Source: Algoriphagus formosus
GTDB taxonomy: Bacteria; Bacteroidota; Bacteroidia; Cytophagales; Cyclobacteriaceae
Reading direction: 5' to 3'
NCBI RefSeq assembly: GCF_002807035.1
Contig: NZ_NIUC01000001.1
Location: forward strand, 434,001 to 498,000
Length of the DNA: 64,000 bases
The notes under the pieces are model-generated. The model did no database searches. It saw only the letters and a program-made list of their open reading frames with translations, and had not been told where the DNA came from. The translations under genes were made by a program, and so were the position numbers. Each line of letters begins with the position of its first letter. The first letter of the stretch is position 1. Below, piece by piece: positions 53,288 through 61,137 of the stretch.

Positions 53288-54235
53288 TCATCCCTCCTTT
53301 CCCAAATGAATCAGAGCCTCTCCCACGTTAATTACTGGTAAATTATTTAAACCAATTATATGGCCATCAGAAGGAGCTTTGACTGGAATTTTAATTTGGC
53401 CGTAAGGATCGGTTATCCTTGCTAATATCTGTCCCTTTTTTACTTGATCCCCTGCTTTCACAGAGGCATTAAAAATTCCTGACGATTTTGCTCTGATCCA
53501 TGAAGATTCCTTGAGAACGATAGTGTCTCTCCTTTCGGGGTTTTCCTCAATCATGCCAAGATGATGAAGAATTCGTTTAGTACCAGCAACCCCCTCATCC
53601 GTAGATAATTCGTCGATTCGCATGGATTCCCCTCCTTCAAATACAATCAATTGCTTTCCGGCCGAATAAGCGGTTTTTCGAAAAGACTTATCAATCAATT
53701 TCGAATTGACTACATAATAGGTCCCAAATACCTCAGCTAATTTCCGGGCCTTTTTATCCTTAAAATCTACCCGAACCTGTGGTTGATTGGCTAGCATTCG
53801 TCCACCTGTGTGAAAATCTATCCCCAAATCAATCTGAGGAATAATCTCTTCGCTCAATATGTAGGCAATTTGCCCCGCAAGGGAGCCTTTTTTGCTTCCA
53901 GGAAAGCTTCTGTTTAGATCTCGTCCATCAGGAAAAGTTCTGCTATTTGATAGAAAACCATAAATATTGACCAAGGGAATGATGATGACAGTACCCAAAA
54001 GCAAGTCCAGTCCAGCATCAATTTCATCCAAAATCCTTCTGGCGGTCACTATCCCATTGATCTCGTCACCATGTACTCCACCCGTGATTAAAACCACAGG
54101 ACCAGGCTCTTTCGCAGCCCTTATAAAAATAGGAAGATCAATCAGCGTATGAGTAGGAAGCTTTGCGATTGGGATTTCTATGTTGACAGATTGGCCAGGT
54201 CGGATCTTGACTCCGTTAATACTTAATTCTTTCAT
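53288..54235 (-). CDS. Succinylglutamate desuccinylase/aspartoacylase family protein
   Basis: A 315-residue zinc carboxypeptidase-like protein. The zinc motif is GGVHGDEINGI (His-x2-Glu), with the third ligand in GIDFHTGGR. Substrate-binding GRDLNRSFPG follows, and a lipoyl/biotinyl-like beta domain at the end has KAGDQVKKGQILARITDPYG. It presumably cleaves an N-acyl amino acid. The frame extends to 54337, but the ATG at 54235 (MKELSINGVKIRPGQSV) starts the conserved protein and leaves space for the murB promoter. Same strand as the egt genes, 34 nt upstream of egtB, so possibly one transcript. Confidence 0.88.
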   Translation of the reverse strand: MKELSINGVKIRPGQSVNIEIPIAKLPTHTLIDLPIFIRAAKEPGPVVLITGGVHGDEINGIVTARRILDEIDAGLDLLLGTVIIIPLVNIYGFLSNSRTFPDGRDLNRSFPGSKKGSLAGQIAYILSEEIIPQIDLGIDFHTGGRMLANQPQVRVDFKDKKARKLAEVFGTYYVVNSKLIDKSFRKTAYSAGKQLIVFEGGESMRIDELSTDEGVAGTKRILHHLGMIEENPERRDTIVLKESSWIRAKSSGIFNASVKAGDQVKKGQILARITDPYGQIKIPVKAPSDGHIIGLNNLPVINVGEALIHLGKEG

Positions 54236-54299
54236 AAATCCTCTCGGGAATTCGGTTCTATTTTCATTAAAAAACTTTTTCTTTGCAGAGATACAGCCC

Positions 54300-55313
54300 A
54301 TGAATATACAAGAAAACACGTCGTTAAAACCATACAATACTTTTGGTATAGACGCAAAAGCAAGATTTTTTACAAAAGTCTCAGGACTGAAAGAATTAAA
54401 AGAGGCCCTTCTATTTGCAGAGTCTCAAACTATCCCCATTCTTATCCTTGGCGGTGGAAGTAATATCCTTCTGACACAAGATTTTACGGGCTTGGTGATC
54501 AAGTTAGAGCTTAAAGGGATTAAGGTAGTAGAAGAGGATTCCGAAAAAGTACTTGTATCAGTTGGTGCTGGTGAAAACTGGCATGAATTTGTTCTTTTTG
54601 CAATTGCTCAAAATTGGGCAGGAATAGAAAATCTTTCACTCATTCCAGGAACAGTAGGCGCCTCCCCGATGCAAAATATCGGTGCTTACGGCGTTGAAAT
54701 TCAACAAGTATTTTATCACCTGAAAGCCTTAAATCGAAAAACCTTAGAACTGGAAACCTTTTCTGCAGAAGAATGTCAATTTGGCTATCGGGAAAGTGTC
54801 TTCAAGCATAGACTTAAAGACAAGTATATTATTTGTGAGGTCGTCTTTCAGCTTTCGAAAATTCCTTTGATCAATATCAGCTATGGAGCTATAAAGGATA
54901 CTTTGGCAGAAATGAAAGCTGAGAATCCTGGAATCAAAGAGGTGTCTGATGCTGTTATTGCCATTCGTCAGTCCAAACTTCCCAATCCAGCTGAAATAGG
55001 CAATGCAGGATCGTTTTTTAAAAACCCAACTATTTCAGAATCTACTTTTGAAAAGCTAAAAGATCAATTCCCCGAAATCCCGGGCTATAAGGTGGATGAG
55101 GTCATTAAAGTCCCCGCTGCTTGGCTCATAGATCAGGCTGGTTGGAAAGGCTTTAGGCGAAATGACATCGGTGTCCACAACAAACAAGCTTTGGTTTTGG
55201 TCAATTTTGGAAAAGGGAAAGGGAAAGAAATTCAAGAGCTCTCCCAAGAGATTCAAAAAAGTGTGGAAGAAAAGTTCGGAATTAAATTAAGCCCTGAAGT
55301 CAATTTCATTTAA
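54300..55313 (+). CDS. murB: UDP-N-acetylmuramate dehydrogenase MurB
   Basis: A 337-residue flavoenzyme of peptidoglycan synthesis that reduces UDP-GlcNAc-enolpyruvate. It starts NTSLKPYNTFGIDAKA, has FAD-binding ILGGGSNILLT, LSLIPGTVGASPMQNIGAYG, FGYRESVFK, and GNAGSFFKNPTI with the catalytic Ser, ending in EEKFGIKLSPEVNFI. This is the type I (E. coli-like) form. The frame opens at 54180, but the ATG at 54300 fits the family start. Confidence 0.96.
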   Translation: MNIQENTSLKPYNTFGIDAKARFFTKVSGLKELKEALLFAESQTIPILILGGGSNILLTQDFTGLVIKLELKGIKVVEEDSEKVLVSVGAGENWHEFVLFAIAQNWAGIENLSLIPGTVGASPMQNIGAYGVEIQQVFYHLKALNRKTLELETFSAEECQFGYRESVFKHRLKDKYIICEVVFQLSKIPLINISYGAIKDTLAEMKAENPGIKEVSDAVIAIRQSKLPNPAEIGNAGSFFKNPTISESTFEKLKDQFPEIPGYKVDEVIKVPAAWLIDQAGWKGFRRNDIGVHNKQALVLVNFGKGKGKEIQELSQEIQKSVEEKFGIKLSPEVNFI

Positions 55314-55810
55314 ATCAGAGGATCATGCACCTCTAATTCCTTATGATAACGGTCCACCTGAACCCCAAACTTTCGTAAGAAATCAACGCCTTCATCACTT
55401 CCAATGCCTTTATATTCTGCGTAGGAAAATAGGTAAACCACTTTAGCTATTCCCATAGAAAAAATAATCCTCGCACATGGAAGGCATGGAGCTAGGGTCA
55501 CATAGAGGGTAGAACCTTCTACTGATGTATTATTTTTAACGGCATATAAAATCGCATTTTGCTCGGCATGCAGGGCAAGCGAGCAGCTCCCCTTACTGTC
55601 TCGTGCACATCCGGTATCAGGAAATTCCAAATCACAGTTGTGCGTACCAGCTGGCGGCCCATTATATCCAATAGAAATAATTCTCGTATCTTTTGTCAAG
55701 ACGGCACCCACATGCTTTTTGATGCAATGAGAACGCTTTGCCAAGTTGACGGCCAACTCCATAAAAATATCATCAAAATCAGGTCTGCTCATGTCGCGAA
55801 ATTTCTCCAA
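55310..55810 (-). CDS. Deoxycytidylate deaminase
   Basis: A 166-residue zinc-dependent deaminase. HAEQNAILYA has the His and catalytic Glu, and LAPCLPCARII the two Cys ligands. GYNGPPAGTHNCD and GCARDSKGSCSLALH match the ComEB/dCMP deaminase type. It converts dCMP to dUMP for thymidylate supply. Convergent with murB (4-nt overlap of stops). The start could also be the Met at MSRPDFDD, six residues later. Confidence 0.93.
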   Translation of the reverse strand: MEKFRDMSRPDFDDIFMELAVNLAKRSHCIKKHVGAVLTKDTRIISIGYNGPPAGTHNCDLEFPDTGCARDSKGSCSLALHAEQNAILYAVKNNTSVEGSTLYVTLAPCLPCARIIFSMGIAKVVYLFSYAEYKGIGSDEGVDFLRKFGVQVDRYHKELEVHDPLI

Positions 55811-55918
55811 AATTAGTTATACATTTTAGGTAGGAAAATAAGATTTCAAATTCCTTACTTAAAATGCCAAAATTGGTTTGGGATTTGTGATTTGATTGAA
55901 AGGTAAAAATACTCTGAA

Positions 55919-56497
55919 ATGCTTAAAGGAAAATTTTCAATTGGTTGGACGATCCTTTTGATGGTCGTTATACAATCGTGTAGTAGCATAGAAATTTTTA
56001 AAGAGAACACGGAGCTTCCACTATCAGCAAAATACAATTCCTTCGTGATCGTCAATGCTGAGGTGAATATGAATGGCTTTTCAGCCCAGTTTTTAGATGC
56101 AAAGGTCCAAGACAAAATTCGTGAGTCTTTCGAAAGTCAAGGACTTACCTACGATCGAGTCAAACCTGACCTTGTCATTCGCTACACTTCTAATGAAGAC
56201 ATGAGACAGCGAGAAATAAACAGTTTCAACAATCCCTACCCATTTTGGGGAATGCGAGTTTGGGATCCTTGGATGTTCAATCCTTATTCCCCCTACAATG
56301 ATCCTCCGCGCACAGACAATTATGAGCTCCTCCAGGTAATCATAGATTTTATTGATCCAGAAAAAGACAAATTTTTAATGACTCTGACTGGTGTGACAGA
56401 GGTAAACAGTCCAAAGTACAAAGAGAAAAAAGTTTTAAAAACCACTGAAAAAGTTGTTGAACGCTTTATTTCAGAGATTGATTTCTTAGAGAATTAG
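55919..56497 (+). CDS. DUF4136-family lipoprotein
   Basis: A 192-residue lipoprotein (LLMVVIQSC, Cys21). The DUF4136 pattern is visible: FLDAKVQDKIRESFESQGLT, KPDLVIRYTSNEDMRQREIN, a Pro/Trp-rich loop (YPFWGMRVWDPWMFNPYSPY), then QVIIDFIDPEKDKFLMTLTG. Envelope protein of unknown role; a distant relative of the protein at 12667. Confidence 0.87.
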   Translation: MLKGKFSIGWTILLMVVIQSCSSIEIFKENTELPLSAKYNSFVIVNAEVNMNGFSAQFLDAKVQDKIRESFESQGLTYDRVKPDLVIRYTSNEDMRQREINSFNNPYPFWGMRVWDPWMFNPYSPYNDPPRTDNYELLQVIIDFIDPEKDKFLMTLTGVTEVNSPKYKEKKVLKTTEKVVERFISEIDFLEN

Positions 56498-56662
56498 AAA
56501 ATAGTTACATCAATTATTGAGATACTCCTACTCTTTCATTGTAAGGGTGTGAAGATTCACTAAAAATTACAAAGTTATTTGGCCGGTTATTTGCTATTTG
56601 AGCAGAAGATTGTAATTTTGTATTATAATTATTGTAATTCAGCACCCCGATTTTGCATTTTA

Positions 56663-57019
56663 ATGCTAACTATTGTTCTCATAGACGACGACCCTATCAG
56701 CACATTTGTGACTGAAAAGCTTATTTCCAAGAATGTAAGCCAGGCTTGTCAGTTTTTCAAATATCAAAGTGCAAAAGAAGCTCTTCAGGAAATATCGAGC
56801 ATTAAGCCTCATTATCTTTTTTTAGACCTGAATATGCCCGAGATGAACGGCTGGGATTTTCTTGATAGATTCAACCCTAGCGATACAGAAGCAGAAATTT
56901 ATATTTTAAGTAGCTCCGTAGACGAGCGCGACATTAATAAAGCCAGCCAATATCAGTTTGTCAAAGACTACCTCTCTAAGCCTCTGGTGAAAAAGTACAT
57001 TCAAAATATCTTCAATTAA
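56663..57019 (+). CDS. Single-domain response regulator (CheY-like)
   Basis: A 118-residue receiver domain only: acidic pocket IDDDP at residues 7-11, phospho-acceptor Asp in YLFLDLNMPEMNGW, Ser in YILSSSVDE, Lys in DYLSKPLVK. No output domain. Stand-alone receivers relay phosphate or act by protein contact. No kinase gene is adjacent. The ATG at 56663 is preferred over the longer frame from 56579. A terminator follows. Confidence 0.93.
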   Translation: MLTIVLIDDDPISTFVTEKLISKNVSQACQFFKYQSAKEALQEISSIKPHYLFLDLNMPEMNGWDFLDRFNPSDTEAEIYILSSSVDERDINKASQYQFVKDYLSKPLVKKYIQNIFN

Positions 57020-57026
57020 ATTTGAC

Positions 57027-57050
57027 AAATTCCCTTCAGGGAATTTTTTT
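57027..57050 (+). terminator. Terminator after the response regulator
   Basis: AAATTCCC, TTCA loop, GGGAATTT, then a run of T. Confidence 0.85.
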
Positions 57051-57132
57051 TTGCTTTTTAGAAAATCTTTTTGAAAGTTCGGAACATTCGTTTTCAGGAT
57101 TGGTTTTATTTTTATCAAAACAAGCAAAAACT

Positions 57133-57615
57133 ATGAGATCAATTCAACCCGAATTAATTGGAGCAATCGAGCGGACGGCCAAGAAACTTAAGGATGGAGG
57201 ATCAAGCTATCAATGGGGACACATGGGCGCATGCAACTGCGGAAATCTTGCTCAAGAACTTACACCTTTTTCAAAAGCAGAAATTCACCGATATGCAATG
57301 GAGCGCTCTGGTGATTGGAATGATCAAATATTAGAGTTTTGCCCTACAAGTGGTTATCCCATCGACCTTGTTATTCAGCGAATGTTGGATTTTGGTTTGA
57401 CCTTAGATGATCTCGGACATTTAGAGAGGCTTTCTGCACCAGAAGTATTGGAGCGTATTCCATTCGAAAGAAAGCAGTCACTTAGCCAAAATAAGCGCGA
57501 GGATGTAGTATTTTATCTAGAAACTTGGGCTAGGGTACTTCGTGAAAAATGGGAAAAACAACAGTCATCCGAAATTTTGGAAAGAGTTGAAAAAAATTCA
57601 ATTCCGGTGTATTGA
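57133..57615 (+). CDS. Conserved hypothetical protein with CNCG motif
   Basis: A 160-residue soluble helical protein. MRSIQPELIGAIERTAKKLK opens it; YQWGHMGACNCGNLAQELTP with two close Cys and a His near residues 34-40 could be a metal or active site; then FCPTSGYPIDLVIQRMLDFG, LGHLERLS and YLETWARVLREKW. From memory it resembles a family widespread in Bacteroidota with no known role. The ATG at 57133 is chosen because the upstream part (57022 on) overlaps the preceding terminator. Confidence 0.8.
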   Translation: MRSIQPELIGAIERTAKKLKDGGSSYQWGHMGACNCGNLAQELTPFSKAEIHRYAMERSGDWNDQILEFCPTSGYPIDLVIQRMLDFGLTLDDLGHLERLSAPEVLERIPFERKQSLSQNKREDVVFYLETWARVLREKWEKQQSSEILERVEKNSIPVY

Positions 57616-57667
57616 GCAATTTGTTTTTTTAATTTATTTGCATCGTTTTCACTTAAACCACAATCTT

Positions 57668-57859
57668 ATGGAAGATTTCGAAGATGATTTTGATGAAATG
57701 GATGACTTCGATTCCGATGATGATTTTGACTCCGAATTTGAAGACGAGTACGATCTAGATGAAGAATCCGAGTTTGTCGATGACAACATCATGGACTTTG
57801 ATGAAGAGGACGATGATTTTGACGAAGAAGAGGACGAAGACTTCGACGACGAATTTTAA
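57668..57859 (+). CDS. Extremely acidic small protein
   Basis: A 63-residue protein in which 42 residues are Asp or Glu and none is Lys, Arg or His. The remainder is mostly Phe spaced every 3-5 residues (FEDDFDEMDDFDSDDDF style). It is certainly disordered in isolation. The frame opens at 57542, but the ATG at 57668 follows the previous gene and gives only the acidic part. Related D/E-rich short proteins occur in other Bacteroidota. DNA mimicry, cation binding or ribosome association are possible; none is shown. Confidence 0.7.
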   Translation: MEDFEDDFDEMDDFDSDDDFDSEFEDEYDLDEESEFVDDNIMDFDEEDDDFDEEEDEDFDDEF

Positions 57860-57942
57860 GTGACATGGCCCAAGAACTTGTTGGTATTTTGGGCCTAGTC
57901 CTTTATCTTCGACCCTTGAATTAAACATCAAAAATCTAGCTC

Positions 57943-58083
57943 ATGATTCTATTGGATATTTTCAGTTCACCTATCGCCTCCGGCGCTCAGCTATTCTTAC
58001 TGATTGTTGTGATTTTGATCGGATTAGGCGCAGGTCTTTCAGCAGTAGATGCACGTAAAACCTTCTCAAAGGGTAAAAAATAA
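57943..58083 (+). CDS. Small single-pass membrane protein (46 aa)
   Basis: Read directly from the sequence: ATG at 57943, TAA at 58081-58083. One membrane helix (AQLFLLIVVILIGLGAGLSA) between a short N-terminus and a basic tail (DARKTFSKGKK), so the tail probably faces the cytoplasm. It is followed at once by a terminator (58091-58112), which supports it being a gene. A 7-bp stem (57867-57895) separates it from the acidic-protein gene. Confidence 0.6.
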   Translation: MILLDIFSSPIASGAQLFLLIVVILIGLGAGLSAVDARKTFSKGKK

Positions 58084-58090
58084 TCTTAAC

Positions 58091-58112
58091 AAAAGGGCTT
58101 TTGCCCTTTTTT
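58091..58112 (+). terminator. Terminator after the small membrane protein
   Basis: AAAAGGGC, TTTT loop, GCCCTTTTTT. Confidence 0.85.
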
Positions 58113-58117
58113 GATTT

Positions 58118-58558
58118 ATGGACAAAAAACAAGATTACTCGAATCACGCACGGTATTTTCCGTTTCATCATTTTTTCCTAGCACCCCTATCCTTAGCCTT
58201 TTTTATTTGGACGCTAATCGATTTAGATTTTTCAAGTTCTGAAGCAATCTCAGAAAGCATCAAATCCTTGATTTTAGCAATTATGGTTCTGTCACTTCCC
58301 ATGTTGTCCAGGATCTATGCACTCAAAAACCAAAACCGGATCATTTTTGCGGAAATGAGAGCTCGCTATGCCGAACTTACTGGCAAGGCATTTCGGGAAA
58401 AAGAGGAAAAACTTAAAGGAGGTCAAATAATTGCCCTACGATTTGCCAGCGATGAAGAATTGCTTCCTCTGATTGAAGAGACAATCGAAAAAAACTACAG
58501 CCCGAAGGAAATCAAAATGAAAATCAAGAATTGGAAAGGTGACTATCAGAGAGTCTAA
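58118..58558 (+). CDS. DUF6526-type membrane protein
   Basis: A 146-residue protein with two membrane helices (FFLAPLSLAFFIWTLIDL and LILAIMVLSLPMLSRIYAL) and a charged cytoplasmic C-terminal half: FAEMRARYAELTGKAF, ALRFASDEELLPLIEETIEK and the final KEIKMKIKNWKGDYQRV. It opens QDYSNHARYFPFHHFF. Matches the DUF6526 pattern from memory; role unknown. Convergent with the glycerate kinase (stops overlap). Confidence 0.82.
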   Translation: MDKKQDYSNHARYFPFHHFFLAPLSLAFFIWTLIDLDFSSSEAISESIKSLILAIMVLSLPMLSRIYALKNQNRIIFAEMRARYAELTGKAFREKEEKLKGGQIIALRFASDEELLPLIEETIEKNYSPKEIKMKIKNWKGDYQRV

Positions 58559-59652
58559 ATAGTCAATTTCTTTTCTAAGGTAAGCTTCAGATTTTCAGCT
58601 GCTTTTTTCTTATAGTCTATTCGAGAAAAATCCAATTCTGGTAATTTCATAACAGATTCAAATCCAATATCTTGACCTTCTTCCCCTGAAGTAACAAGGT
58701 AGCATGGCTTTTGGTATTTCTTGCATATCTGTAGCAGTTCAAAACACCCTTTTCCTTCTTTAGATTGTTGATCAAACCTACCTTCTCCCGTGACAACGAC
58801 ATCGCTTGATTGAACCTCATTTTCCATGGCTACCTGATCAAAAAAATAGGAAGCTCCAAATTTGATTTCGGTTGAGAAAAATGCATTTAATCCCAATGCA
58901 ATTCCTCCAGCCGCACCAAATCCTGTACAATCCTCAAATGGCTTTTTTGCCTTCTGATAGAGAAGCTGTATGATACGATTTGCATCTTCTGAAAAGGAGT
59001 CCATTTGATCCGAGCTAAGGCCTTTTTGAGGTCCAAATACGGGAATCGCTCCAGTGGCTCCAAAAAAAGTATTTCTCACATCACAGAGACAGGTAAAAGT
59101 AAGTTTTGAAAGCTTTGGCTTAGACTGCACGTAAGCCAACTTTTTCAACAAATGATCTGAAAAGGGAACGATCTCCTTCCCCAAGGAATCTAAAAATACA
59201 AATCCCAAACCCTGTAGGATGCCCAGTCCTAAATCTATACTAGCGCTTCCTCCAAGGCCAAGAATCACGTGCTCTGCACCCATTTCTATCCCTTTTTGGA
59301 TCAATTTACCTGTTCCGAAGGTAGAAGCTACACGGGGGTTTAATTCAGAACTATCAAGCAAGCCGATTCCACTGACAGTAGAAACGTCCAAGTAGATAGT
59401 TTTGGATCGAAAGTCATAGCCAAAGGAACCAAAAGCAGGTCTTCCAAATGGATCTAGCGACCAAGTGCTTATTTTTTCTAGCTCCAAATACTCTGTCAAA
59501 AGCTCACAAGTGCCATCTCCCCCATCTGCGATCGGTATCTTCTTGACCTGTGAATTTGGATACTTACTAGCTACAATTTGCCCGATAATCTCAGCAGCAT
59601 CACTTGCAGAGATTGTTCCTTTAAAGGCATTCGGAGCAATTAAGACTTTCAT
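58555..59652 (-). CDS. Glycerate kinase (GarK/GlxK type)
   Basis: A 365-residue kinase that phosphorylates glycerate to 2-phosphoglycerate. Segments: APNAFKGTISASDAAEII at the N-terminus, PIADGGDGTCELLTEYL, LGLGGSASIDLGLGILQGLG, CDVRNTFFGATGAIPVFGPQ and VVTGEGRFDQQSKEGKG. Length and motifs match the family throughout. It overlaps the transporter gene upstream by 4 nt, so they form an operon. Confidence 0.94.
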   Translation of the reverse strand: MKVLIAPNAFKGTISASDAAEIIGQIVASKYPNSQVKKIPIADGGDGTCELLTEYLELEKISTWSLDPFGRPAFGSFGYDFRSKTIYLDVSTVSGIGLLDSSELNPRVASTFGTGKLIQKGIEMGAEHVILGLGGSASIDLGLGILQGLGFVFLDSLGKEIVPFSDHLLKKLAYVQSKPKLSKLTFTCLCDVRNTFFGATGAIPVFGPQKGLSSDQMDSFSEDANRIIQLLYQKAKKPFEDCTGFGAAGGIALGLNAFFSTEIKFGASYFFDQVAMENEVQSSDVVVTGEGRFDQQSKEGKGCFELLQICKKYQKPCYLVTSGEEGQDIGFESVMKLPELDFSRIDYKKKAAENLKLTLEKKLTI

Positions 59653-61001
59653 TTTAAAGCATTCATCCGCTCAAAATAATCCTTGTAAGCGGCCTTGACT
59701 TTTGGGGCCAAATAAATGGTCGAAATCATCGTAGGAATTGCCATGATCGCATACATTCCATCTACTAGGCTAATCACCACTTCAAGAGAAGCCACTGCCC
59801 CAGCCACAATGGTGATCAAATAGAAATAATTGTAGAAATCAGCTCTTTTGGCTCCAAAAAGGTAATTGAAGCACTTGTGCCCGTAATAGGAGTAGGTAAA
59901 CATGGTCGATAGGGCAAAGATCAAAACCGCTGACATGAGAAGGTATTTACCAATTCCTGGTAAAGCTGACTCAAAAGCATTCAATGTCAATCTCACTCCA
60001 TCCGCTTCGGTAGTCTGCCAAACTCCAGTCAGCATGATTACAAGGGCTGTCAAGGTACAAACCACAATGGTATCGATAAATGGCCCCAACATCGCAATCA
60101 AACCTTCTCGAATCGGCTCTCTATTCTTGGAGGCACCATGGACCATAGGAGCAGTACCAATTCCCGCCTCGTTAGAAAAAGCTGCTCTTCTTGCCCCAGT
60201 GATAATCACAGCTCCTACTACGCCGCCAGCTGCAGCCTTTCCAGTAAATGCATCAGAAATAATCAACCAAAGCATTTCAGGTACATCCACAAAATTCTTT
60301 CCTACAATAATCAAAACGGTAACGAAGTATAGTACAACCATGAATGGTACAAGACGGGACGCCACTGCTGCTATTCGCTTAATTCCTCCCAATACAACAA
60401 AGGCCACCAAGACCATCATTGTGATGCCGATAATCCATCGAACGGTCTCTGTTGATTCGATACCAGCAGGCTCTAGCATTACTGCTCTGAAAACCGCTGA
60501 AAGTTGATTGGCTTGGAATATGGCCAACAGACCTATGACTCCTGCTACTGAGAAAATGATGGAAAGAAATTTGAATTTTTTACCCATCCCCTCTTCGATG
60601 ACGTACATGGGTCCCCCTTGAACTGTGCCCGCGGAATCTTTCCCTCGAAACATGATAGCCAAAGAGCAACTGTAATACTTGGTAGCCATTCCAACGAAAG
60701 CAGAAATCCACATCCAGAAAATAGCCCCCGGACCTCCCATATTGATAGCTATTGCCACACCACTGATATTCCCAAGTCCGACTGTCGCAGCAATTGCAGC
60801 AGACAATGCTTGAAAAGAAGTAATCTGTCCTGGAGCAAGATCATCATCATATTTCCCTCTAAGGAGACTGATTGCATGTCCGATTTTTCGAAAGGGAACA
60901 AATCCGGAATGGAATAAAAGAATGAGTCCGCCTCCCATCAATAAAACAAGCATCGGCGTGCCCCAAATCCAATTCGCAAATGAAACAATAATGTCTCCCA
61001 T
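59649..61001 (-). CDS. Alanine/glycine:sodium symporter (AGCS family)
   Basis: A 450-residue membrane protein with about 11 helices. It carries ATVGLGNISGVAIAINMGGP near residue 75 and FSNEAGIGTAPMVHGASKN around residue 275, both hallmarks of AGCS transporters. It imports alanine or glycine with sodium. It is translated before and coupled to glycerate kinase. That pairing could link uptake of an amino acid to glycerate use, but the sequence does not prove it. Confidence 0.93.
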   Translation of the reverse strand: MGDIIVSFANWIWGTPMLVLLMGGGLILLFHSGFVPFRKIGHAISLLRGKYDDDLAPGQITSFQALSAAIAATVGLGNISGVAIAINMGGPGAIFWMWISAFVGMATKYYSCSLAIMFRGKDSAGTVQGGPMYVIEEGMGKKFKFLSIIFSVAGVIGLLAIFQANQLSAVFRAVMLEPAGIESTETVRWIIGITMMVLVAFVVLGGIKRIAAVASRLVPFMVVLYFVTVLIIVGKNFVDVPEMLWLIISDAFTGKAAAGGVVGAVIITGARRAAFSNEAGIGTAPMVHGASKNREPIREGLIAMLGPFIDTIVVCTLTALVIMLTGVWQTTEADGVRLTLNAFESALPGIGKYLLMSAVLIFALSTMFTYSYYGHKCFNYLFGAKRADFYNYFYLITIVAGAVASLEVVISLVDGMYAIMAIPTMISTIYLAPKVKAAYKDYFERMNALK

Positions 61002-61093
61002 AGTTCAACTTCTTTTTAATGTATATTCTAAATTAGCTACCATATTACCTCCAAATTCCTCAAAAATCAAAGATTTGAGAAAGGCATATACAG

Positions 61094-61122
61094 AAAATCC
61101 CAGCCGAGATAGCTGGGATTTT
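61094..61122 (-). terminator. Terminator after the hexosaminidase gene
   Basis: AAAATCCCAGC and GCTGGGATTTT pair exactly around a 7-nt loop. On the minus strand it lies 16 nt after the stop of the gene ending at 61138. Confidence 0.8.
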
Positions 61123-61137
61123 AAGTCTTTCGCCTGA

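Noticed and set aside
59902..60507. 201-residue plus-strand frame opposite the AGCS transporter
   Set aside because: Shadow frame; the minus-strand product has strong family motifs and membrane helices.
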